Shown: positions 17,164-29,949 of the stretch, one piece after another
Layout: every line of letters starts with the position of its first letter
Position numbering within the stretch: the first letter of the stretch is position 1
DNA from: a bacterium BMS3Abin03
Lineage (GTDB): Bacteria; Bacteroidota; Ignavibacteria; Ignavibacteriales; Ignavibacteriaceae
DNA length: 35,654 nt
Direction: 5' to 3'
NCBI GenBank assembly: GCA_022340715.1
Contig: JAJDNK010000164.1
Coordinates: forward strand, 1-35,654
Translations under genes and position numbers: made by a program
The notes under the pieces: generated by a model
Databases searched by the model: none
The model's input: the letters and a program-made list of their open reading frames with translations, nothing else
Told to the model about the DNA's origin: nothing

Positions 17164-19242
17164 ATGAAAACTATCATCTTCTTTTTTATTTTGATTTTTG
17201 CGTCTTTTCATTTACTTGCCGAGAACGGACATAAACTTTGGCTTCGTTATAAAAATACAGGTACTGTAAATGTAGTTTGTCAGATGAATTCCGCTACTCT
17301 TACTATTGCAAAGGAGGAATTGCAGAACGGTTGGCGGGGAAAAGACGGAGCTTCATTTGCCTTAACTGTTAAACAGGATAAAGAAATTAAGGGCGATGGC
17401 TTTAAGATCAGTAAAAATGGAATTCAGGCCAATACAGAACTCGGGATTTTATACGGTGTATATGAAATACTTCGCAGGCAGTATACAGGAGAAGCCATAG
17501 ATGAAGAAATTTGTAATCCTTCGTATGAACGACGCATATTAGATCATTGGGACAATCTGAACGGAACCATTGAACGTGGATATGCAGGACTTTCCATATT
17601 TTGGCGCAGCGGTAAAGATTCACTTGTTGTAACAAAAAAGGACAGAGAATTATGGAAAGAATATGCCCGCGCAGATGCGTCTATCGGAATTAACGGAGCT
17701 GTCCTTGATAATGTAAATGCTTCACCGTTGATATTGACAACCGGTTGCCTTAACAGAGTAAAGGCAATCGCTGAAGTTTTACGTCCCTACGGTATTAAAA
17801 CTTACCTTGCTATTAATTTCGCCTCCCCTTCTGTGATTGGCGGATTAAAAACTTCTGACCCGTTTGATCCTGAAGTAAAAAAATGGTGGAAAGATAAAGC
17901 CAAAGAAATATACAGTATGATTCCGGACTTTGGCGGTTTTTTAGTTAAAGCTAATAGCGAAGGGCAACCCGGACCACAGAATTTTGGCCGAACACACGAC
18001 GACGGTGCAAATATGATTGCCGATGCATTGAAGCCTTTCGGTGGAATAGTTATGTGGCGTGCTTTTGTTTACAGTCCAAATGATAAAGATAGAGCAAGAC
18101 AGGCCTATAATGAGTTTATGCTGCTCGATGGAAAGTTTCGCGACAACGTGATTATACAGGTAAAAAACGGGCCAGTAGATTTTCAACCCCGCGAACCTTT
18201 CAATCCGCTTTTCGGTGCTATGAAAAAAACTTCAGTTATGCCGGAGCTTCAGGTAACGCAGGAATACCTAGGACAGGCAATTCACCTTGTATTTCTGGCA
18301 ACTATGTGGAAAGAGTTCCTGCAGAGTGATACTTACCAGGAAGGCAAAGGAAGTACAGTCGCGCGTTGTACCGATGGAAGCATTTATCCACAGAAATATA
18401 CGGCTATTGCAGGTGTTGCAAATATTGGTCTGGATACAAACTGGTGCGGTCATCCGTTTGCACAGGCAAACTGGTATGCCTTTGGCCGGCTAGCATGGAA
18501 CAACAACTTGACAAGTGAAAAAATTGCAGATGAATGGTTGAAGCTTACATTTAAACCGACTGCATCAGAAGATAAAGAAATGTTAACAGCACTTTCGGTT
18601 GAGTGGAATCTTAATTTTCTGAAACCGGTAAAACAAATGATGCTCAACAGCCGCGAAGCTGCGGTTAATTATATGATGCCTTTGGGACTACACCATATTT
18701 TTGCTGCGAATGACCATTACGGACCCGGGCCTTGGTGGGGCCCGAAAGGCGTAAGAAGAGATTGGACACCGCCTTATTATCATCAGGCAGATACTAACGG
18801 AATCGGGTTTGACAGAACAAGAACCGGCAGTAATGCTTTGAGTCAATATCATGAACCTCTTGCTTCACTTTTTAATGATGTAAAAACTTGTCCTGAAGTT
18901 TACTTGTTGTGGTTTCATCATTTACCATGGGATTATAAAATGAAGAGCGAGCGCACATTATGGGATGCGCTTTGTTACCATTATGAAGCGGGATTGCAGA
19001 AGGTGCGGGAATTTCAGAAAGTATGGGATAAAGTAGAACGATATGTTGATCCGGAAAGGTTTGCACTAGTTCAGAGTAAACTTCGTCAACAATGCGTTAA
19101 TGCACAACTATGGAAAGATGCATGTTTACTTTACTTCCAACAGTTCAGCCGTAAACCAATTCCGTACGATATAGAACGTCCTGTGCACGATTTAAAAGAT
19201 ATAATCAAAAACGATATGGAAAGGCTGAGAAGAAGAGACTAA
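17164..19242 (+). CDS. GH67 alpha-glucuronidase
   Basis: A 692-residue protein of typical family length with signal peptide about 1-19. Order: GH67 N-terminal alpha/beta domain (about 25-130, ending LYGVYEILRRQY), barrel, helical C-terminal domain. The catalytic residues are where the family has them: general acid E266 in KANSEGQPGP, D339 in NGPVDF and E367 in TQEYLGQ; the 28-residue D-to-E spacing matches characterised enzymes. GH67 inverts and removes (4-O-methyl-)D-glucuronic acid from the terminal xylose of glucuronoxylo-oligosaccharides. This is the firmest evidence that the locus targets glucuronoxylan. No strong ribosome site precedes the ATG. The next two genes follow closely and look functionally tied to it. 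Confidence 0.96.
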   Translation: MKTIIFFFILIFASFHLLAENGHKLWLRYKNTGTVNVVCQMNSATLTIAKEELQNGWRGKDGASFALTVKQDKEIKGDGFKISKNGIQANTELGILYGVYEILRRQYTGEAIDEEICNPSYERRILDHWDNLNGTIERGYAGLSIFWRSGKDSLVVTKKDRELWKEYARADASIGINGAVLDNVNASPLILTTGCLNRVKAIAEVLRPYGIKTYLAINFASPSVIGGLKTSDPFDPEVKKWWKDKAKEIYSMIPDFGGFLVKANSEGQPGPQNFGRTHDDGANMIADALKPFGGIVMWRAFVYSPNDKDRARQAYNEFMLLDGKFRDNVIIQVKNGPVDFQPREPFNPLFGAMKKTSVMPELQVTQEYLGQAIHLVFLATMWKEFLQSDTYQEGKGSTVARCTDGSIYPQKYTAIAGVANIGLDTNWCGHPFAQANWYAFGRLAWNNNLTSEKIADEWLKLTFKPTASEDKEMLTALSVEWNLNFLKPVKQMMLNSREAAVNYMMPLGLHHIFAANDHYGPGPWWGPKGVRRDWTPPYYHQADTNGIGFDRTRTGSNALSQYHEPLASLFNDVKTCPEVYLLWFHHLPWDYKMKSERTLWDALCYHYEAGLQKVREFQKVWDKVERYVDPERFALVQSKLRQQCVNAQLWKDACLLYFQQFSRKPIPYDIERPVHDLKDIIKNDMERLRRRD

Positions 19243-19300
19243 TATCGTTTTATTAGCAAAATGTTAAATATCATATAATTCTATTTATAGGAGAAATCTA

Positions 19301-21529
19301 TTGGTGTTCAGCAAATATTTAATACTTTTATTATGCATATCGGTATCGGCTGCATTTTCACAACAAAGCAATCAGGTTGAACTTGGAAAATTAGAGACCG
19401 GGGCAACTGTCTCATTTGTTCGTGCTGCTGAAGGTGAATGGGGTATTGAAGTTCTCGGGGGGGCAGCTCCGCGAATCACGCAAAAGTTGCCCGTTAGAAT
19501 TGAGGTCCTTCAGAAAGAAAATGATATTCGTGAACTTAACGCCGGATATACAACTGTACTAAAATCAGGGTCAGATATTGATGCTAGTGCTGAGATAGAA
19601 TACGGGAAAAAAGTTGTTTTTCACGTACATGATTCGTGGAGTATAAACGGAGCTGTGCTTTCACTTCACAGGAAAGTGAACGTGGTTGGGAATGCACCCG
19701 GAGGTTTCAACTCGTCGATAGTTTTTAATATTGATCCATCGGTACAGTGGAATAACATAAATTGTATGGCTCCCGGTGCAATATATGGTGATCCCACTTA
19801 CAACGGGGACCGGTCCCCCGGCGGTAAGTTAAACTATGAGGCACATAGATTTCTTTTACGTGAAGATATGCTTCCGGCGCCACTGTTTGCGCTTTCTTTC
19901 GGCAATGGTTCTTCGGTTGCCATGCTTGATCCTTCTCCAGATGGTGCATCGACAGATGAAGAAACAAAACTCGTAAAAAAAATTATGACCGATGCAAGAT
20001 TTCAATTTGGTACTTTTGGAACATGGCAGAAGGACGAAAATCCTATCGAGTTTGGTTTCCAGTTTCCCGGTACTATCAGCAGATATGGATTCGGACCAAA
20101 TGCAGGTTCACAGCCAATATGGTTTCGCAGGTTTCATCCTATCTCTCAAGGAGTTAATCATAGTTACGAAATAAATTTCAGATTCGGTAACAAAGAGTCA
20201 TTTAGCGATGTTACGCGCAATACCTGGCGATGGGCATGGAACACATTAAAACCGGCAGTTACTCCTATCGATGTTAATCAGGTGCGCCGGGTTCTTACCG
20301 ATCATCTTACCAATCAAGCTGCTACGATTGACGGACGAACAGGAATTCCCTTTGCTGTGGCTACATTTGATACCACCGAACCTCAGTGGAATTGGACTAT
20401 GTGTGTAATTGGTTTTGTGAGTAAGAACATCGAATGTGCAAATCAATTATTACTTGAAAGTGATCGTGACGCCACCGAACGCGGAAAAAAAATGCGAAGA
20501 ATTGGTTTGAATATTATTTCGTCTATGATTACTGCACTTTCTAAAATACCGCTTGTACAGTCAGGCTACGATCTTGCAACAGGAAAACCATGGACAGGTG
20601 ATCATCAGGAATGGCTGGCACCTTTTATAAGAAATGCGACAGAAGGCATGAGGGTGCTTGTACAAGCCTATCAAAGAGAACACAAACTTGGTCGTTTGCA
20701 TCCTGAATGGTTAAGTTGGGTTAAAAAATATGTTGACTGGCTGATCTTGCAGCAGCGGGATGATGGCTCTTTTCCCCGGCGCTGGAAATCCGGAAGTAGT
20801 AAGGTCGCAGAACAAACAGGTTCTACCAGCTATTGTCCGGTACCTTTGCTCATTTTAATGTCTGAAGAAACAGGCGACCGTAAATACATGCAATCAGCAA
20901 TCCGTGCAGCAGAATATGTCTGGAAAAATTGGGGAGAAAAAGAACTTTTCGTTGGCGGTACTAGTGACAACCCAAATGTCACCGACAAAGAAGCAGGGAT
21001 GTTGAGCCTGGAAGCATATCTAAGTTTATATGAGTCAACAAAAGATACTAAATGGCTGGAACGTGCAAAAGTTGCTGCAGATTATACTGAAAGCTGGATC
21101 TGGATTTGGAACCTTCCTATGCCGGTCGATGCGGATAATGCCAAACTGCACTGGAAGAAAGGAGTTCCGACAATTGGGCTCCAGGGAATATCGGCTCGCG
21201 GGCCTGGCGGAGCGGATGAATATCTGGACTGGTCTGCTCCATCTTATGCTAAATTGTATTCTTATACAAAAGACGAGCACTATCTTTATGTTGCACGGGT
21301 TCTTTTGCATGACACCAAATCAATGGTTGCGCTTCCGGGACGCCAGTACGATATGAAAGGAATCGGATGGCAGCAGGAACATTGGAGCCTGGGTCCGGGG
21401 TGGAATGGCCGCGGACGCGGTGGACACAGATTCTGGCTCCCCTGGGTTTCTGCAAATCATCTTCATAGTATTACCGGTATGTATGAACTCGATCCGGACC
21501 TTTATCAAAAATTATTTAAAGGAAATTAA
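19301..21529 (+). CDS. Secreted protein of unknown family, beta-sandwich plus alpha-toroid
   Basis: A 742-residue protein I cannot place in a family. The start is TTG at 19301 or GTG at 19304, both served by AGGAGA at 19289-19294. Signal peptide about 1-21. Residues about 22-320 look beta-rich (VHDSWSINGAVLSLHRKV), and about 340-720 alpha-helical with the repeating hairpins and DG turns of an (alpha/alpha)6 toroid: LILQQRDDGSFPRRW, TDKEAGMLSLEAYLSLYE, ADEYLDWSAPSYAKLYSY, VSANHLHSITGMYELDP. Conserved-looking acids in those turns (DDGSF, TDKE, ADEYLD) and many aromatic residues resemble a glycosidase or lyase active site. It lies 58 bases after GH67 and 13 before the GH67-like gene. A new glycosidase, or a distant member of a toroid family, is the likeliest reading (inference). 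Confidence 0.7.
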   Translation: MVFSKYLILLLCISVSAAFSQQSNQVELGKLETGATVSFVRAAEGEWGIEVLGGAAPRITQKLPVRIEVLQKENDIRELNAGYTTVLKSGSDIDASAEIEYGKKVVFHVHDSWSINGAVLSLHRKVNVVGNAPGGFNSSIVFNIDPSVQWNNINCMAPGAIYGDPTYNGDRSPGGKLNYEAHRFLLREDMLPAPLFALSFGNGSSVAMLDPSPDGASTDEETKLVKKIMTDARFQFGTFGTWQKDENPIEFGFQFPGTISRYGFGPNAGSQPIWFRRFHPISQGVNHSYEINFRFGNKESFSDVTRNTWRWAWNTLKPAVTPIDVNQVRRVLTDHLTNQAATIDGRTGIPFAVATFDTTEPQWNWTMCVIGFVSKNIECANQLLLESDRDATERGKKMRRIGLNIISSMITALSKIPLVQSGYDLATGKPWTGDHQEWLAPFIRNATEGMRVLVQAYQREHKLGRLHPEWLSWVKKYVDWLILQQRDDGSFPRRWKSGSSKVAEQTGSTSYCPVPLLILMSEETGDRKYMQSAIRAAEYVWKNWGEKELFVGGTSDNPNVTDKEAGMLSLEAYLSLYESTKDTKWLERAKVAADYTESWIWIWNLPMPVDADNAKLHWKKGVPTIGLQGISARGPGGADEYLDWSAPSYAKLYSYTKDEHYLYVARVLLHDTKSMVALPGRQYDMKGIGWQQEHWSLGPGWNGRGRGGHRFWLPWVSANHLHSITGMYELDPDLYQKLFKGN

Positions 21530-21542
21530 AAAAGTAAATTCA

Positions 21543-24275
21543 ATGAAAGATTTCCTGAATCAAAAAACTACCGGCGAGCCGAAAGGAATTAGCAGAAGAC
21601 AATTTGTGAAGATAGCAGGAGTTTCTGCCTTAGGTGTATCTTCCTTAGGTTACATTAATTTTAAAACAAAAGGAGTTTCTATTGTTATAGATCCTGCCGA
21701 CCGCACAGCAGATTCGGCACCAGCACAATGGGCTGTAAAGGAACTTGTGAAGTCTCTGGAATCCGAAGCTATTGACGTGTATAAATGTAACAATATCGAT
21801 AAAGCCAGAAGCGGGGATTTCATCATTGTAGCAGCAGGCTCGGATTTTTCAATAGTACATCAATTACTTAAAGATACAAAAAAAGAAATCCCTTCCGTAC
21901 CTGAAGCACTTGGTTTGATACCGGTAAGATCAGGCGATAAACAAATTTTGCTGGCTTGCGGATATGATGCGCGGGGACTTGTTTATTCCCTGCTCGAACT
22001 TGCTGACCGCGTTCAATATTCAAATCATCCTTTAAACTCAATAGATATTCAAAAACCGGTAATTGAAAAACCTGCTAATGTTATCCGCAGCCTTACCAGA
22101 CTTTTTGTAAGCGAAATTGAAGATAAACCATGGTTCTATGATCGTGAAATGTGGAAACAATATCTTACAATGTTAACTACGCAACGATTTAATCGGTTTA
22201 GTCTGAGTTTAGGTATAGGTTACGATTTCCTCCAGGATGTAACCGATGCATATTTCCTTTTTGCTTATCCGTTCTTTTTATCTGTTCCGGGATACACTGT
22301 AAAAGTACCGCAACTTCCTGAAGCAGAACGTGAGAAAAATCTCCAAATGCTGAAGTTTATAAGCGAACAGACAGTTGCCCGTGGAATTCAATTTCAATTG
22401 GGAATCTGGATGCACGGATATAAATGGCTCAATAGCCCTAACCCAAACTATACCATAGAAGGGTTAACACCCGAAACTCACGGCGCATATTGCCGGGATG
22501 CTCTTCGACAACTTTTAAAAGCTTGTCCTGCCATCAGTGGAATAACATTCCGAGTGCACGGAGAGAGCGGTGTAAAAGAAGGTAGTTATAATTTTTGGAA
22601 GACAGTATTTGATGGGGTAGCTACGTGTGGTCGAAAGGTAGAGATAGATATGCATGCAAAGGGAATAAACCAGGAAATGATAGACACGGCAGTTGCCACA
22701 GGAATGCCGGTCAATGTTTCTCCAAAGTACTGGGCTGAGCATCTTGGATTGCCTTATCATCAAGCCGATATTCGGGCGTTCGAAAATCCAAAGGCGGATC
22801 AAAAAGCGGAAGGATTAATGAACCTGAGCGCGGGATCGAGAAGTTTTATGCGCTACGGTTATGGTGATCTATTTAAGGAAAACAGGAAGCACGGTGTCTT
22901 GCACAGAATCTGGCCGGGTACGCAACGTATTTTACTCTGGGGTGATCCCGCAATGAGTTCTGCTCACTCAAAAAATTTCAGTTTTTGTGGTAGTGTCGGA
23001 GCCGAACTTATGGAACCGCTATCGTTCAAAGGCCGAAGGGGTTCGGGAATTGCGGGTGGTCGTTGTGCTTATCTGGATAAATCATTAAAACCTAAATGGG
23101 ATTGGGAGAAATATCTTTACAGTTACAGAGTCTTTGGCAGACTGGCTTACAATCCTGATACTGAACCGGATGTTTGGCACCGATATTTGGTTAAACAGTT
23201 TGGTGCGGGAAGCGATGAAGTGGAGTTAGCTTTGGCAAACGCATTCCCCATACTTCCGATTGTGTTAACTGCTCATGGAGCTTCGGCTGGTAACAATACT
23301 TACTGGCCCGAGATATACACTAACCAATCTTTGGCCAATCCTAAACAGAATCCGTATTGGGATACTCCGTCGCCTCAGGTATTCGGCAATGTCAGTCCGA
23401 TGGATCCTCAATTGTTTATGCGCATCAACGATTTTGCGGATGAATTGTTAAAAGGCAAACGAAGTGGGAAATATTCTCCGATTGAATATGCACAATGGAT
23501 AGAAGACTATGCTGAGGCTGTAGATAAAAATCTTACGGCGGCAAAGAACAGTTCTAAAGGAAAACAAAAGCCAGAATTCAGAAGAATAGCTATTGATGTA
23601 ACCATAGCCGCAGGCTTAGGTCGTTTCTTTGGAGCTAAATTCAGAGCCGGAGTTCTTTTCGGAATTTTTAAGCAAAGCGGTGACCGCACTGCGCTAAAAT
23701 TATCTATAGAAACTTATCATAAGGCAAGGAACTTCTGGATAGAACTTTCAAATGTTGCAAGGGATGTTTATAAACATAACATCACGATTGGTGAATATGA
23801 TCTGATTCGGGGTCACTGGCTAGATAGGCTGCCAGCAATAGATGAAGATATCGATCTTATGAGAAAAATATTGGAAGAAACACCAACTGACAATACTCCT
23901 CAACAAAACAATGTACGGCTGGCTATACAGGAAGCTTTGGGGCAACCCAAACGTGATTCTGCAGTTTGTCACCACGAACAACCGAAATATTTTAAAGTCG
24001 GAGAACCTCTTGAGATAAAAATATCAATTGAGAAAACAATTGAATCGGTAGTATTATACTATCGTCATGTAAATCATGCTGAACGATTCAAGACAGTAGA
24101 AATGCAACGGACAGGTAAAAGTTATCGGGCAACCATTCCGGCTGATTATACCGATACTTTGTATCCTCTTCAATATTACGTTGAAGTGAGAGAAAAACCG
24201 GATAACGAATGGTTGTACCCTGGCTTAACGTCGAAGCTAACTCAACAGCCGTACTTTGTTGTGCGAAAAGCATAG
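21543..24275 (+). CDS. Tat-exported protein with GH67-like fold, unassigned
   Basis: A 910-residue protein. I choose the ATG at 21543 because it places a twin-arginine signal (SRRQF, R18-R19) near the N-terminus; in-frame starts further upstream overlap the previous gene. Residues about 45-170 resemble the alpha/beta N-domain of GH67/GH20 proteins (APAQWAVKELVKSLES; ARGLVYSLLELADRV). The middle aligns by eye with the GH67 neighbour: MWKQYLTML...RFNRFSLSLG with LWKEYARAD...GINGAVLDNV, and GITFRVHGESGV with GGFLVKANSEGQ, putting E341 on GH67's general acid. E399 in PKYWAEHLG is a base candidate. The C-terminus adds a helical region and an Ig-like tail. Activity is not established; uronosyl or other side-chain removal is an inference. 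Confidence 0.72.
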   Translation: MKDFLNQKTTGEPKGISRRQFVKIAGVSALGVSSLGYINFKTKGVSIVIDPADRTADSAPAQWAVKELVKSLESEAIDVYKCNNIDKARSGDFIIVAAGSDFSIVHQLLKDTKKEIPSVPEALGLIPVRSGDKQILLACGYDARGLVYSLLELADRVQYSNHPLNSIDIQKPVIEKPANVIRSLTRLFVSEIEDKPWFYDREMWKQYLTMLTTQRFNRFSLSLGIGYDFLQDVTDAYFLFAYPFFLSVPGYTVKVPQLPEAEREKNLQMLKFISEQTVARGIQFQLGIWMHGYKWLNSPNPNYTIEGLTPETHGAYCRDALRQLLKACPAISGITFRVHGESGVKEGSYNFWKTVFDGVATCGRKVEIDMHAKGINQEMIDTAVATGMPVNVSPKYWAEHLGLPYHQADIRAFENPKADQKAEGLMNLSAGSRSFMRYGYGDLFKENRKHGVLHRIWPGTQRILLWGDPAMSSAHSKNFSFCGSVGAELMEPLSFKGRRGSGIAGGRCAYLDKSLKPKWDWEKYLYSYRVFGRLAYNPDTEPDVWHRYLVKQFGAGSDEVELALANAFPILPIVLTAHGASAGNNTYWPEIYTNQSLANPKQNPYWDTPSPQVFGNVSPMDPQLFMRINDFADELLKGKRSGKYSPIEYAQWIEDYAEAVDKNLTAAKNSSKGKQKPEFRRIAIDVTIAAGLGRFFGAKFRAGVLFGIFKQSGDRTALKLSIETYHKARNFWIELSNVARDVYKHNITIGEYDLIRGHWLDRLPAIDEDIDLMRKILEETPTDNTPQQNNVRLAIQEALGQPKRDSAVCHHEQPKYFKVGEPLEIKISIEKTIESVVLYYRHVNHAERFKTVEMQRTGKSYRATIPADYTDTLYPLQYYVEVREKPDNEWLYPGLTSKLTQQPYFVVRKA

Positions 24276-24347
24276 CTTAAAAAGTTTTGCGAATTAAATA
24301 TTTTTATGACATAGAAATATTAGAATTATAAATAACAGCCAGTACTG

Positions 24348-24368
24348 ATACTTTGTCAATTAAAGTAT
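24348..24368. promoter_or_regulatory. Inverted repeat between the GH67-like gene and the next unit
   Basis: ATACTTT (24348-24354) and AAAGTAT (24362-24368) are perfect 7-base inverted arms around GTCAATT, in the 195-base gap before the gene at 24471. It may be an operator or a weak terminator; it has no T-run. Nothing else is recognised in this gap. Confidence 0.25.
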
Positions 24369-24470
24369 TTGGCAATTCGGCAGGGATTATATAAATCAAT
24401 TATTATAAAATAAAAAGAGATTCGTTTATTTTTCCTTTACAAGTATCTAAAATCATATGAAGGGTATACT

Positions 24471-25211
24471 ATGAAAAAAATTCACAAGATCTTGATGCCG
24501 GTATTAGGCATTTTTGTTATCCTGATGCTTCAGGATTACACCGGCGCATCCGATGGTGCTGTTAACGGTACAACGACCAGTGATACTACCCGAAGTATCG
24601 CTCCTTATTTCACCGAGATTACATCATCTCCAAAAGCACCGGACGCTGATGGTTTTCTACAACGTTGGCTACTACTTGAACCTATCGATAAACCAAACCG
24701 TACCAACACTGTATTTACCGATAGCTACATTCGGCACGCCTTCGATACCCTGTACTTTCCAAGTCAGTTTACAGGTGTTCCTCACAACGGCGACAAAGTG
24801 AAGGTTGGAGACCAGGAGCTCACATGGCATGCTCTGGACGCCACAAAATTCAATGTTAAACTTTTTCGCTTCGCCTATGGTCTGAACAAAAAATTGTATG
24901 GCGTCCTGTTCTGGGCAGTTACCGTTGTCAACAGTCCACGGGAAATGAAGAACGTTCGTATGGCAGTCGGATCCAATTCAGCATCTATGTGGTGGCTTAA
25001 CGGTAAGGAAGCTGTTATCCTTTCCGGTGATCGTCGTATGGTTATGGATGACTGTGTCTCTAAACGTCTTACACTTAATAAGGGGCAAAACGTTATTCGC
25101 GGTGCTGTTATAAACGGTCCCGGTATGAGTGATTTTTGTGTTCGCTTCATCGATGAAAACGGTGAACCGATTAAAGATCTCAACATAAGTTTTGAAAAAA
25201 CTGGAAATTAA
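24471..25211 (+). CDS. Secreted beta-sandwich protein, possible carbohydrate-binding module
   Basis: A 246-residue protein with an N-terminal signal or membrane anchor (about 1-27). The rest is beta-rich and resembles a galactose-binding-like jelly roll: LFWAVTVVNSP, NVRMAVGSNSASMWWLNG, LTLNKGQNVIRGAV, SDFCVRFIDENG. The RMAVGSNS..WWLNGKE run is typical of such domains, where a tryptophan-flanked loop displays a ligand site. I have seen similar domains fused to acetylxylan esterases in Bacteroidota; here it stands alone (memory-based). No catalytic motif is visible. Its TAA stop overlaps a possible ATG of the next frame at 25211, and the GH43 gene follows within 50 bases, so they are probably one transcript and may act together on arabinoxylan. 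Confidence 0.7.
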   Translation: MKKIHKILMPVLGIFVILMLQDYTGASDGAVNGTTTSDTTRSIAPYFTEITSSPKAPDADGFLQRWLLLEPIDKPNRTNTVFTDSYIRHAFDTLYFPSQFTGVPHNGDKVKVGDQELTWHALDATKFNVKLFRFAYGLNKKLYGVLFWAVTVVNSPREMKNVRMAVGSNSASMWWLNGKEAVILSGDRRMVMDDCVSKRLTLNKGQNVIRGAVINGPGMSDFCVRFIDENGEPIKDLNISFEKTGN

Positions 25212-25258
25212 TGAGTAATACTATTTTTAATATTAATCGTTTTGTTTTTGGAGGTTAT

Positions 25259-29117
<3,859 letters not shown>

Positions 29118-29129
29118 ACCATTGGATAA

Positions 29130-29173
29130 TGAGAGTGTGTGAATTTGCTTCATCCATATTTTACACACTCTCA
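29130..29173 (+). terminator. Hairpin terminator after the CE1 pair
   Basis: TGAGAGTGTGTGAA (29130-29143) pairs with TTTACACACTCTCA (29160-29173): 14 bp with one G-T pair and a 16-base loop, 12 bases after the stop. The downstream tract is A-rich rather than a classic T-run, so it is a probable terminator or 3'-end stabiliser. Confidence 0.6.
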
Positions 29174-29265
29174 AAACTTATTTAGTACTAACGTTTTAAG
29201 ATTTTGTACAAAGATTATTTTAATAAAAAAATCTTTTTATAGTTATAAACTTAAATGGAGAGAAA

Positions 29266-29901
29266 ATGAAAACAATTTTTACTGTTCTTTTATTCTTGTT
29301 GCTTTATGTAGCCGGTAATGCACAAACACTTGATGGTAGCTGGAAAGGTCAATTCAGCGGACCAAACGGGGATATGGAATTAGTATTTACTTTTAAAGTA
29401 AATGCGGATACTCTAAATGGAGATGTCACATCGGAAATGGGATCATTACCTATTGAAAATGGAAAGGTAAACGGCAATGAACTTTCATTCGATGTAAATG
29501 TTAACGGGCAGGTAATAAGTCACACCGGGGTTTGGGATGGTGATACTGTTAAACTGAGTTTGCCATGGGGAGACCAACAAATGGTATTAAGCAGGGTAAA
29601 AGAAGAATCTAAAATCAACGGTAAATGGATTGGTGTAGTTAGCAATCCACAGGGAGATATGGAATTAACATTTACCTTTAAAGTAGATGGAGATACATTA
29701 ACCGGGACAGATTCTTCCTCAATCGGAGTAATTGAATTAACCAACGGGACTGTAAATGGAAATGATTTTTCATTTGATGTTGACTTGCAAGGAATGATAA
29801 TAAATCATAAGTGTAAATATCTTGATGACGATACAATTGATGTAATAGCAAATGTTATGGATCAGGAAATGGATATGAAATTAACAAGAGTAACTCAATA
29901 G
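29266..29901 (+). CDS. Secreted protein with two tandem WKG beta-barrel-like repeats
   Basis: A 211-residue protein: signal peptide 1-19 (ending GNAQ), then two copies of a domain of about 95 residues. Copy 1 starts DGSWKGQFSGPNGDMELVF, copy 2 NGKWIGVVSNPQGDMELTF; both continue with GDTL-G, an NGKVNG or NGTVNG turn and a FSFDV strand. The single-copy relative is at 16703-17071. No catalytic residues are recognised. GGAGAG precedes the ATG at 29266. It lies alone between two strong hairpins and so probably has its own transcript, unlike its relative. A sugar-binding or chaperone-like periplasmic role is only a guess. Confidence 0.82.
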   Translation: MKTIFTVLLFLLLYVAGNAQTLDGSWKGQFSGPNGDMELVFTFKVNADTLNGDVTSEMGSLPIENGKVNGNELSFDVNVNGQVISHTGVWDGDTVKLSLPWGDQQMVLSRVKEESKINGKWIGVVSNPQGDMELTFTFKVDGDTLTGTDSSSIGVIELTNGTVNGNDFSFDVDLQGMIINHKCKYLDDDTIDVIANVMDQEMDMKLTRVTQ

Positions 29902-29949
29902 AATTTCCTAAAATCAATTCTTCAGCAGAAAGATATTGTTAAATAAAAT

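Noticed and set aside
21405..21542. Upstream GTG at 21405 as start of the GH67-like gene
   Set aside because: It would overlap the previous gene by over 120 bases and bury the twin-arginine signal about 64 residues in; ATG 21543 gives a normal Tat N-terminus.
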